A stretch of 64,000 bases of DNA from JBOFOR01 sp051654865 (GTDB taxonomy: Bacteria > Bacillota > Clostridia > Peptostreptococcales > Peptostreptococcaceae), in contig JBOFYV010000085.1 of NCBI GenBank assembly GCA_051654865.1, positions 10,668 through 74,667 of the forward strand, read 5' to 3'. Positions 1 through 7,386 of the stretch are shown in pieces (positions within the stretch are counted from its first letter, which is position 1; the number at the start of each line of letters is the position of its first letter). The notes beneath the pieces were generated by a model. It made no database searches and was not told the DNA's origin. It saw nothing but the letters and a program-made list of their open reading frames with translations. Both the position numbers and the translations under genes were made by a program.

Positions 1-146
1 TCAATATTACCAATATACTTATGAATAGCATAAACAACAAGCAACATCAGAACAACATCAAACGCCTTGTCTATAAATAAATTTAATATTATTCCTACTA
101 TAATTGATATGACCCCTATTTTTTTATCCCGTTTATCTAATTTCAT
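1..146 (-). CDS. Small membrane protein, C-terminus cut off by the window edge
   Basis: An open frame starts at ATG 146-144 and runs off the left end after 48 codons. A good ribosome binding site (AGGGAG) lies 5-10 bases upstream of the start. The visible part has a charged N-terminus (MKLDKRDKK) followed by two hydrophobic stretches at about residues 10-24 and 30-44, separated by a short polar turn, as in a small two-helix membrane protein. No family is recognised and the C-terminus is not visible. It is a gene separate from the one at 474, with a terminator between them. Confidence 0.55.
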   Translation of the reverse strand, partial: MKLDKRDKKIGVISIIVGIILNLFIDKAFDVVLMLLVVYAIHKYIGNI

Positions 147-215
147 ATATTTCTCCCTTTTATAAATAATACTTACCGTTCTCTCGCCCTTGTATAATAC
201 CATATTTAACCATAA

Positions 216-253
216 AAATAACAGAGCTTTATATTTACCTAACTCTGTTATTT
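216..253 (-). terminator. Intrinsic terminator
   Basis: An 11-bp perfect stem (AAATAACAGAG at 216-226 with its complement at 243-253) and a 16-base loop, followed on the minus strand by TTATTTTTAT-type sequence. It sits about 220 bp beyond the DUF1015 stop codon and upstream of the partial gene at the left edge, so it probably ends the serine operon. Apart from the palindromic element next to the stop codon, 254-371 is AT-rich and shows no gene. Confidence 0.6.
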
Positions 254-371
254 CCATATCTATTCTTTATATATTATTTTATATTTCTAATCCTATCATT
301 TTAATTATAAAACTCAATCATAGATTTTAATATATTTAATTGCCAAACCCTTACATAAGCTAAGCTATATA

Positions 372-476
372 TAGTCGCCGAGCAAAGGTGGATAGGAATT
401 ATTATAAGTTGCACCGACCTTGCAGCTCGTCTGCCGCAAGGAAAACTTATATAATTCCTATCAATCGAGCGGACTA
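372..476. repeat. Palindromic MITE-like or structured element
   Basis: A 105-bp element built as nested inverted repeats. TAGTC (372-376) faces GACTA (472-476); a 20-base arm at 391-410 pairs with 444-462 with one bulge; an inner CCTTGC (418-423) pairs with GCAAGG (436-441). The centre is much richer in G+C than the surroundings. No run of U follows on either strand, so it does not look like a plain terminator. The minus-strand TAG inside the right end is the stop codon of the DUF1015 gene. It could be a miniature inverted-repeat element or a structured 3' UTR; copies elsewhere in the genome would decide. Confidence 0.5.
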
Positions 477-1721
477 CATTAAGCCTAACTCATGTAAAAA
501 CAATCCACAGCGGACTTTCGGTTCAAACCATGTTGATTTCGCCGGCATTATTTCATCCGCATCCGCCACACTCATCAACTCCTCAATACTTGTAGGATAC
601 ATAGCAAAAGCCACCTTCATATCCTCACTCACCCTTTTCTCTAATTCTCCTAGTCCTCTTATACCACCTACAAAATCTATCCTCTTATCCGTTTTAGGAT
701 CATCTATCCCAAGCATCGGTCCTAGTATATAATCCTGTAATATAGAAATATCCAAAGACTTAGCTACATTACCATCTCTCATAGCATTGTCTATACTTAT
801 TTCATACCATCTATCATTTAAATACATACCTATCTTACCCTTTTGATTAGGCTTATAAGTTTCTTCCTCTATTTCGTATACTTCAAACTTTTCTCTTATC
901 TTATCTATAAATTCACCCTCGCTCATTCCATTCAAATCTTTTACTACCCTATTATAATCTAATATCATAAGTTCCTTTTCCGGTGCTATCATAGCTAAAT
1001 AGTAATTAAACTCTTCACCTCCTGTGTATTTAGGATTGTTAATTCTCATTTCTTTAGCTATATTTTCTGCTGCTGCGCTTCTATGATGTCCATCCGCTAT
1101 ATATAAATAAGGTATATTTTTAAACTCTTCAATTAAAAAATTAATCTTATCATTATCATCTATTTTCCAAACTGTATGTGTGATTTTATCATCTGTTGTG
1201 AAATTATAAATAAATTGATTTTCTTTCATATAATTTGATATCATTTCATTTATGCTATTTTTAGACTTGTAGGTTACTAGAATTGTACCTGTATTTGCAT
1301 TACAGTATCTTATATGATTAGTTCTATCTTTTTCTTTATCTGGTTTTGTGTATTCATGCTTTTTTATTACTCCAGTTAAACTATCTTCCACCGATAATGT
1401 AGCAACTATGCCGACTTGAGCTCTGTTATCCATAACTTGTTTATAAATATATAAACATTCTCTTTCTTCCTTTATTAATATTTTTTCCTCTTTAAATTTA
1501 TCTAAATTTTCCTTAGCTTTTAAATATACCTTCTCATCATATTCATATATTCCTTCTTCTAAATCAATTTCAGATTTATCTATGTGAAGAAATGAATATG
1601 GATTATCTTTTGACATTATTTTAGCTTCTTCACTGTTCATTACATCATATGGTAGTGCTGCTACTTTATCTACTAAGTTTTCATTAGGCCTAATTGCTCT
1701 AAATGGTTTGATTATTGCCAT
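474..1721 (-). CDS. DUF1015 family protein of the serine operon
   Basis: A 415-residue protein of the DUF1015 (COG4198) family, recognised from the N-terminus (FRAIRPNENLVDKVAALPYDV) and the signature YIADGHHRSAAA near residues 207-218. The family commonly follows serC and serA in clostridia, as here. DGHHR recalls the key motif of ParB/Srx-fold proteins, a superfamily that includes the free-serine kinases SbnI and archaeal SerK, so a serine-linked nucleotide reaction is a fair guess but is inference. The start has AAGGGAG and AAGG upstream. The gene lies 48 bp after serA and its stop codon lies inside the palindromic element at 372-476. The catalytic role is unproven. Confidence 0.85.
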   Translation of the reverse strand: MAIIKPFRAIRPNENLVDKVAALPYDVMNSEEAKIMSKDNPYSFLHIDKSEIDLEEGIYEYDEKVYLKAKENLDKFKEEKILIKEERECLYIYKQVMDNRAQVGIVATLSVEDSLTGVIKKHEYTKPDKEKDRTNHIRYCNANTGTILVTYKSKNSINEMISNYMKENQFIYNFTTDDKITHTVWKIDDNDKINFLIEEFKNIPYLYIADGHHRSAAAENIAKEMRINNPKYTGGEEFNYYLAMIAPEKELMILDYNRVVKDLNGMSEGEFIDKIREKFEVYEIEEETYKPNQKGKIGMYLNDRWYEISIDNAMRDGNVAKSLDISILQDYILGPMLGIDDPKTDKRIDFVGGIRGLGELEKRVSEDMKVAFAMYPTSIEELMSVADADEIMPAKSTWFEPKVRCGLFLHELGLM

Positions 1722-1769
1722 CCTTAGTGTCTCCCTTCTTTTTAATTTAGCTTCTATATTTCATATATG

Positions 1770-2708
1770 CTATAGAGCTATACTATTAGAATTATCATTG
1801 ATAAAATAATCTGATATTATATTTACTATTTCACTACCTATCTTCTCTTGTGCTTCTTTAGTTGAAGCACCTATATGAGGTGTTGAAGAGACTCTTGGAT
1901 GATTTACTAAATCAGTATTAGGTGTAGGCTCTTTTTCAAATACATCTAATGCTGCTGCACTAATTTTACCTTTGTTAAGTGCGTCTAATAAATCTTCTTC
2001 TTTTACTAATCCACCTCTCGCATAGTTTATTAGATACGTACCATCTTTCATTTTATTAATTTCATTTTCTGTAATTAAAAAACCTCTACCTGGATCGTAT
2101 GGTGTATGCAATGTTATAAAATCTGCTTGCTTAAACAGTTCTTCTTGATTACAAAATTTATATCTTTCATATCCATCCATCTTTCCTAATATATCATAAT
2201 AAACTACTTTCATACCCAGTGCATCTGCTCTTTTAGCTACTTCCTTACCTATTCTACCTAGTCCGATTATGCCTAAAGTTTTTCCATTTATCTCTATACC
2301 CTTATAATGTTTTTTTTCCCATTTTCCATCTCTCATACTTACGTTGGATATATTTATAAATCTTGCAATTACTATCATTTGAGCAATAGTAAGCTCTGCA
2401 ACTGATATTGAGCTCGCTAGCGGAGTATTTACTACTTTTATTCCTTTCTTATTCGCGTATTCAATATCAATATTATCTACTCCCACACCTGCTCTAAGTA
2501 TTAGCTTTAATCTTCTACCTTCGCATGCTTTATCTATTACTTCTTTCGTGATATTAGTAGATGCTCGTGTTATAACTGCATCATATTGTCTTAATTTTAT
2601 TCCTAAAATACATTCTTCACATTTTTCTTCTACTACATTTATATTAAGATTTCTCAATTCATTAATCGCTTTTTTATCTATATCGTCTGTTACTAAAATA
2701 TTTACCAT
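1770..2708 (-). CDS. serA: D-3-phosphoglycerate dehydrogenase (short form)
   Basis: First enzyme of serine biosynthesis: oxidises 3-phosphoglycerate to 3-phosphohydroxypyruvate with NAD+. The 312 residues cover the catalytic and NAD-binding domains of the D-2-hydroxyacid dehydrogenase family. The dinucleotide motif GLGRIG is at residues 149-154, the Arg of NYARGGLV near 229 and the catalytic His of PHIGAST near 278. There is no C-terminal ACT domain, so the usual serine feedback site is absent. The ATG has GGAGG 9 bases upstream. It starts 22 bp after the aminotransferase gene and is followed by the DUF1015 gene, forming a three-gene operon. Confidence 0.92.
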   Translation of the reverse strand: MVNILVTDDIDKKAINELRNLNINVVEEKCEECILGIKLRQYDAVITRASTNITKEVIDKACEGRRLKLILRAGVGVDNIDIEYANKKGIKVVNTPLASSISVAELTIAQMIVIARFINISNVSMRDGKWEKKHYKGIEINGKTLGIIGLGRIGKEVAKRADALGMKVVYYDILGKMDGYERYKFCNQEELFKQADFITLHTPYDPGRGFLITENEINKMKDGTYLINYARGGLVKEEDLLDALNKGKISAAALDVFEKEPTPNTDLVNHPRVSSTPHIGASTKEAQEKIGSEIVNIISDYFINDNSNSIAL

Positions 2709-2730
2709 AGTAAACTACCTCCACATAATT

Positions 2731-3801
2731 TTAAAATCCTAAAATATCATCTATAACATTCAACAGTTCAGTTATATCTTCAACTGTATAATCTCCCATA
2801 TGAGAAATTCTAAAGGTCTTTTCTTTTAAATCTCCATATCCATTTGCTATTTCAAATCCTAATTCTTGAAGCTTCATATTCAAATTAAATACACTTATGC
2901 TTTTTGTATTTTTTATTACGGTAAGTGTATTTGATAAATAATTTTCATCAGTAAATATTTCAAAATGTTTTTTAGACCATTTTCTAACTAATTTAGCCAT
3001 ATCTTCATGCCTACTGTATCTATTATCCAAGCCTTCTTTTAGGATTCTATCTAGTTGATAGTCTAATGCGAACATATGTGAAAGAGACGGAGTTGAAGGG
3101 TACTGATGATTTTTTTTGATACTATATTCATACATTGCCAATAAATCAAAATATACACCTCTACAAGGAACCTTTTTAGCTCTTTGAATTGCTTTTTCAG
3201 ATAAAGTACATATAGCCATCCCCGGAGGTAAACCTAATGCTTTTTGAACGGATGTTATGATTATATCTATTCCTATTTTATCTACTTCTATCTTCATTCC
3301 ACCAGCTGAACTAACTGCATCAACACAATAAACTATATCATTGTATTTCTTTACTATTTCTCCAATTTCCTCAATTGGATTTTTTACACCTGTAGATGTT
3401 TCATTGTGTGTTACAGCTATCAAATCATATTTACCAGTTGCAAGCACTTCATCAACCATTTTAGGATTTATTGCGCTTCCTAAGTCTACTTTATATATAT
3501 CTGCAGCTACATTATTGGCTACAGCCATTTTATACCATCTATCACCAAATGATCCGGAGGAAAATACAGCAGCTCTCTTTAATGTACAGGAACGTATAGC
3601 ACCTTCCATAAGTCCACTACCTGAGGATGTGGATAGAAGTATTGTACTATCTGTATAAAATAGATTTTGTAGTTTTTCACTTATGCTTTGTTGTAATAAA
3701 GATGCACTTTTGCCTCTATGACCTATCATTTGAGTTGACATTTTTTCTAATACTTCTTCGCTCACATGAATTGGTCCAGGAATGAATAATTTTTTACCCA
3801 T
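2731..3801 (-). CDS. Class V aminotransferase, serC-like (phosphoserine / alanine-glyoxylate type)
   Basis: A PLP-dependent class V aminotransferase of 356 residues, close to the usual length. The Schiff-base lysine is K187 in SVQKALGLPPG, and the cofactor-binding DAVSSAGG segment is at about 161-168. Sequence type is the alanine/serine-glyoxylate group. Its place directly before serA implies that it serves as phosphoserine aminotransferase (phosphohydroxypyruvate plus glutamate to phosphoserine) in this organism, as assumed for its clostridial relatives; this rests on context. The ribosome site AAGGAGG is 7-8 bases before the ATG. It is the first gene of the operon, with its own promoter at 3876-3905. 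Confidence 0.85.
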   Translation of the reverse strand: MGKKLFIPGPIHVSEEVLEKMSTQMIGHRGKSASLLQQSISEKLQNLFYTDSTILLSTSSGSGLMEGAIRSCTLKRAAVFSSGSFGDRWYKMAVANNVAADIYKVDLGSAINPKMVDEVLATGKYDLIAVTHNETSTGVKNPIEEIGEIVKKYNDIVYCVDAVSSAGGMKIEVDKIGIDIIITSVQKALGLPPGMAICTLSEKAIQRAKKVPCRGVYFDLLAMYEYSIKKNHQYPSTPSLSHMFALDYQLDRILKEGLDNRYSRHEDMAKLVRKWSKKHFEIFTDENYLSNTLTVIKNTKSISVFNLNMKLQELGFEIANGYGDLKEKTFRISHMGDYTVEDITELLNVIDDILGF

Positions 3802-3875
3802 TTATTTACCTCCTTCTTTAATTTTTTATATAATAAATCAGTTTTATTATCATTTTGATAATTAGTTTTAAAAAT

Positions 3876-3905
3876 ATTATATGTCTTGATATAGAAAATG
3901 TTCAA
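3876..3905 (-). promoter_or_regulatory. Promoter of the serine operon
   Basis: Read on the minus strand, TTGAAC (3905-3900), an 18-base spacer and TATAAT (3881-3876) form a near-consensus sigma-A promoter. It predicts a leader of about 65 bases before the aminotransferase ATG at 3801. No terminator-like hairpin lies in that short leader. Confidence 0.6.
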
Positions 3906-3972
3906 ATATATTTTCAGCTAAAATTATATATTTTTTATTTTATATAAAGTTTGAACAATTCATAAAAAAATT

Positions 3973-4027
3973 CTCTTCGTTTATGTCGCCAACGACTTCG
4001 TACGTTACTCAAAATATCCTTATACGT
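3973..4027. other. Short GC-richer structured patch between genes
   Basis: About 55 bp in an otherwise very AT-rich spacer. It holds a small hairpin (GTCG 3985-3988, loop CCAA, CGAC 3993-3996) and two ACGT copies at 4003 and 4024. It lies upstream of the serine-operon promoter and beyond the terminator of the symporter gene, so it belongs to neither transcript in an obvious way. It could be a remnant of a dispersed repeat. Weakly supported. Confidence 0.25.
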
Positions 4028-4030
4028 AAA

Positions 4031-4060
4031 AAAAGACACCTTATATTTAAAGTGTCTTTT
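4031..4060 (-). terminator. Intrinsic terminator of the first AGCS gene
   Basis: AAAAGACAC (4031-4039) pairs with GTGTCTTTT (4052-4060) around a 12-base loop, with extra A/T on both sides so it could work in both directions. It lies 26 bp after the stop codon at 4087 on the minus strand. Confidence 0.75.
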
Positions 4061-4086
4061 AGTTTAAATTTCTATTATATATAATT

Positions 4087-5442
4087 TTATGCAGCTCGAT
4101 GTGTAGAACCATTTCTTTCAATGTATCCTTTTACCTTATATTTACTCCATTCAAACTCTGCAAACATTGCTAGTGAGCTTATATTTAACCCAATTGAGAT
4201 TAAAAGGAAAATGTCTAATATATTAAATATCAATTCAAATTTAAATACACCTATAATCGAACCCATTGTTAAAAGTGTTAAGTATATTATATTTTTCTTG
4301 ATATTATTTTTCTCTACTATATTAGTTAATAAGAAGTATCCACCAAGTAATGTAGTTATGCTTGATAATACAATAAATATAAAGAATATCATAAATCCAA
4401 AATTACCCGTTACCTTTATTACAGTGTCAAAGTATGATACTAATTTGTATACCCCTTGAGTTGAGAAAGTTATTATTCCTTCATACATTCCATATGATGC
4501 TATGTACGAAGTTACTATTATTGATACTACAACTAAAGTTATTGTAAGTATTAACGATATAAAACTTGCATCTCTAGGTCCTGAGTCTGATTTTACCGCT
4601 GCCATAGGTAGTGTACCTAGACCTGGCTCTGCAATTTGTATAACTCTTTGCATTCCAAATATAAGTCCAAGAGGAATTCCAAATAATAATGATGTAGGAT
4701 TCTTAAATCCTATTATCATTCTTTCTATGAATGTTGGTATATAATCATAAGTCTTAGATATAAATAAGCCAAAGAATATAATGTATATTATCATTGCAAC
4801 TAATATCATACCTATCATAGATTTAACAAATATTTTTTCCCTCTTATTGAGTATAATAGTCATAACTAGTGCTATTACTGGTATAGTAATAAACATATAC
4901 CTCTTAACAATACTTAACTCAATGTTCCCTATTCTATCTAATGCAGTAATCATAATTCCATCTATAGCTGAAAACTGTACCCCACCTATAGCAAATACAT
5001 ATAATACTATTAAGGATACTACATAAATACTTCCTGCTTTCTTTGAGAAAAACTTACTTATATATTGTTTTGGTGATAAATTTATTACTTTAGCAATTAA
5101 TGTTTCACAATAAGAGATTGGTATAAGTATTAAGGATCCAATTAATGCCCATATTGCAATTGATTCAACATATATTTGACCAGTTGCAGAAAGCCTACTT
5201 AAAGCACCTATAAAACCAATTATTGTTCCTGTTCCCATCATAGCTCCTAATGTTACAGCGGTTTGAGGTATCACATTCTTTATATTTAATTTAGTTTTTA
5301 TTGTAGTGTGTTTTTTTATATTAAATATTACTTGTACACTTACATAAAGTCCAACTAAAATTAAAAACGGTATAAATATCATCCATAAAATGTATGATGT
5401 ATTTCTTATTAATGATTCTATCTGTTGAATAGCCCTCTCCAT
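4087..5442 (-). CDS. Alanine/glycine:cation symporter (AGCS) family protein, copy 1
   Basis: A 451-residue inner-membrane transporter with about ten hydrophobic segments. The stretches TLGAMMGTGTIIGFIGALS and ATGQIYVESIAIWALIGS are typical of sodium:alanine symporters. It is a clear paralogue of the gene at 7387-8742: both are 451 residues from the chosen starts and share motifs such as YIASYG/YIASWG and the FQFSGID-like segment. The ATG has AAGGGGAG 10 bases upstream. It follows the amidohydrolase gene, from which it is separated by two related hairpins. It probably imports an amino acid or a derivative handled by that enzyme; the substrate is unknown. Confidence 0.85.
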   Translation of the reverse strand: MERAIQQIESLIRNTSYILWMIFIPFLILVGLYVSVQVIFNIKKHTTIKTKLNIKNVIPQTAVTLGAMMGTGTIIGFIGALSRLSATGQIYVESIAIWALIGSLILIPISYCETLIAKVINLSPKQYISKFFSKKAGSIYVVSLIVLYVFAIGGVQFSAIDGIMITALDRIGNIELSIVKRYMFITIPVIALVMTIILNKREKIFVKSMIGMILVAMIIYIIFFGLFISKTYDYIPTFIERMIIGFKNPTSLLFGIPLGLIFGMQRVIQIAEPGLGTLPMAAVKSDSGPRDASFISLILTITLVVVSIIVTSYIASYGMYEGIITFSTQGVYKLVSYFDTVIKVTGNFGFMIFFIFIVLSSITTLLGGYFLLTNIVEKNNIKKNIIYLTLLTMGSIIGVFKFELIFNILDIFLLISIGLNISSLAMFAEFEWSKYKVKGYIERNGSTHRAA

Positions 5443-5478
5443 TTCTAATCTACTCCCCTTTCTTTAGTACATAAATGA

Positions 5479-5506
5479 TGCGCTGGCTATTTATATAACC
5501 AACGCA
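5479..5506 (-). promoter_or_regulatory. Leader hairpin before AGCS copy 1
   Basis: On the minus-strand RNA a 12-bp stem with a 4-base loop forms only if two G-U pairs are counted. Its 5' arm starts UGCGUUGG, the same as the hairpin at 5608-5635. It ends about 37 bases before the symporter ATG and has no strong U-run after it, so it is more likely a leader structure or processing signal than a terminator. Confidence 0.45.
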
Positions 5507-5607
5507 CTTCTTATATTCTCATCCTAAGTAACTAATTTATAACTCTGAATATCCACAGTATAGTATATATTCCTCAAATTACTATTTCAAGATAATTGTT
5601 AAAAATA

Positions 5608-5635
5608 ATGCGTTAGCTAGTTTTAGCCAACGCAT
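5608..5635 (-). terminator. Intrinsic terminator of the amidohydrolase gene
   Basis: A 12-bp stem with one G-U pair and a 4-base loop (ATGCGTTGGCTA arm on the minus strand), followed by TATTTTTAAC. It lies 31 bp after the stop codon at 5666. Confidence 0.65.
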
Positions 5636-5665
5636 ATTTTAAATCGATAGTATTTATTTTAGAAA

Positions 5666-7294
5666 TTACTTAGAAAATATTGTTTTACCTTCTTTTATAG
5701 TTTCTACAACTTGTATTTTATCTATTTCAGACTTTTCAACTTCAAGTATGTTTTGATCTAATATAACTAAGTCTGCAAGTTTTCCAGCTTCTATGCTACC
5801 TTTTCTATCTTCTTCGAAGTATTGATATGCACCATTTATAGTTACAGCTTTTATAGCTTCCATAACTGGTATTCTTTGATTTTCACCTAATACTCTACCT
5901 GATTCAGTTGTTCTATTAACAGCTGTGTGTATAGCTATTATTTGGTTAGGCATTTTTACTGGTGGATCTTGGTGTAAAGTGAACTTTATACCTTTTTCTA
6001 ATGCCCATCCTATTGGAGATATATTTTGAGCTCTTTCTGGTCCAAATACTTGATCATGGTGTAAGTCTCCCCAGAATCTAACATGGTCACAGAAGAATGT
6101 TGGTACAGCATTTAAATCTTTTACTCTATCTAATTGATCTAATCTTAAAGCTTGACAGTGAACCATAACTGGTCTTAATTCTGTTCCGTGTCCTGTTATT
6201 TCAACAGCCTTTTCGTAACATCTTAAGAATTGTTCACAAGCTTCATCTCCATTAACATGCACATTAACTTGAACATTCATTTCTATACAATCAACAAAAT
6301 ATTGAGTAACAACTTCATCATTTTGAGTTCCGTATCCACAGTAATCAGCTGGTTGACCTTCTGGTACTACATGATAAGGCTTAGATAACCAAGCTGTAAA
6401 CCCTTGTGGAGATCCATCTAACCAAGTCTTAGCTGCACCTAACTTGTAGTGGTTACTGTACTCTCTTTTTGGAGTTCCTTCATTTTTCATTAAGTTCTTT
6501 GTTGATGGTTGAGTAGCAAGACCCATTATATCTATTATTAATTTACCTGTCTGAGCACAAGTTTGTAATATATAGTTGTATCCATTTGCTTCTTCAACAG
6601 ATGCATCTTGAGTTGTTGTAATTCCTAGTGAAGCATATATCTTTTGAACTCTCTCTACAGCTCTTAGTACATCTTCAAATCCTGGAGATATAACTACTTT
6701 TTTCTTTTCACTATCTAATATAGCATTTTCTTCTAATACACCATTTGGCTCATTCGAATCAGGAGATACAGTTCTAACAACTCCACCTTCTGGAACTTCA
6801 TAATTTTCACCACAGTATCCGTATAATTCTAAAGCTTTTGAGTTAACTGCAGCTAAATGTCCAGATGCATGTGAAACTGTTATAGGCACTTCTGTGCTTA
6901 CAGTATCTAAGTCAAACTTTGTAGGATGTTGTCCATCTTCAAACTTAGTGTTGTCGTATCCAAATCCGATTAACCATTTATCACCTTCTGGTGGATTTTC
7001 TGCAAGTTCTTTCTTTAGTCTAGCAACTAATTCTTCTCTTGATGTTACATCTCCTAATGTAACTATCATTAAAGTTTGTGCAGTTGCAACCACATGTCCA
7101 TGAGGATCTATAAATCCTGGTAACATAGTTTTTCCTTCAAGATCTACCTTTGTAGCTTCAGAGTCTAATGCAAGTATCTCTTCATTAGTTCCTACAGCTT
7201 TTATTATACCTTCTTCAACTAATATAGCTTGAGCAACAGTTTCATTGTTATCTACTGTTATTATGTTTCCATTGAAATATATTGTCTTAGTCAT
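5666..7294 (-). CDS. YtcJ-like amidohydrolase (amidohydrolase_3)
   Basis: A 542-residue metal-dependent hydrolase of the COG1574/YtcJ group. The first metal motif is FIDPHGH near residues 60-66, and later segments such as NVHVNGDE and MVHCQA supply further conserved His residues. The C-terminus (GSIEAGKLADLVILD) is the small beta domain typical of these enzymes. No signal peptide, so cytoplasmic. The start has GAGGGGA about 10 bases upstream. Members act on cyclic amides, formamides and N-acyl compounds; the substrate here is not predictable. The gene sits between two AGCS symporters, suggesting that the imported compound is its substrate or product. Confidence 0.85.
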   Translation of the reverse strand: MTKTIYFNGNIITVDNNETVAQAILVEEGIIKAVGTNEEILALDSEATKVDLEGKTMLPGFIDPHGHVVATAQTLMIVTLGDVTSREELVARLKKELAENPPEGDKWLIGFGYDNTKFEDGQHPTKFDLDTVSTEVPITVSHASGHLAAVNSKALELYGYCGENYEVPEGGVVRTVSPDSNEPNGVLEENAILDSEKKKVVISPGFEDVLRAVERVQKIYASLGITTTQDASVEEANGYNYILQTCAQTGKLIIDIMGLATQPSTKNLMKNEGTPKREYSNHYKLGAAKTWLDGSPQGFTAWLSKPYHVVPEGQPADYCGYGTQNDEVVTQYFVDCIEMNVQVNVHVNGDEACEQFLRCYEKAVEITGHGTELRPVMVHCQALRLDQLDRVKDLNAVPTFFCDHVRFWGDLHHDQVFGPERAQNISPIGWALEKGIKFTLHQDPPVKMPNQIIAIHTAVNRTTESGRVLGENQRIPVMEAIKAVTINGAYQYFEEDRKGSIEAGKLADLVILDQNILEVEKSEIDKIQVVETIKEGKTIFSK

Positions 7295-7337
7295 TTTTTC
7301 TGTCCCCTCTTCAGGTTAGTTTTTTTGATTTATAAAT

Positions 7338-7368
7338 AAAAGCTGCTTAAAAGAATTAAGCAGCTTTT
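7338..7368 (-). terminator. Intrinsic terminator of AGCS copy 2
   Basis: A perfect 13-bp stem (AAAAGCTGCTTAA at 7338-7350 with 7356-7368) and a 5-base loop. One arm repeats the last codons of the gene: ATTAAGCAGCTTT occurs at 7355-7367 and again at 7386-7398 across the stop codon. Confidence 0.8.
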
Positions 7369-7386
7369 TTGTCATTTTTATTTAAA

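Noticed and set aside
388..732. Open frame of 114 codons on the plus strand
   Set aside because: It begins inside the palindromic element and runs antisense through the DUF1015 gene, with no ribosome site and an unlikely Ser/Ile-rich composition.
5443..5665. Glycine riboswitch or T-box before the alanine/glycine-type symporter
   Set aside because: Neither the conserved glycine-riboswitch core nor the T-box antiterminator sequence is present; only two short hairpins were found.
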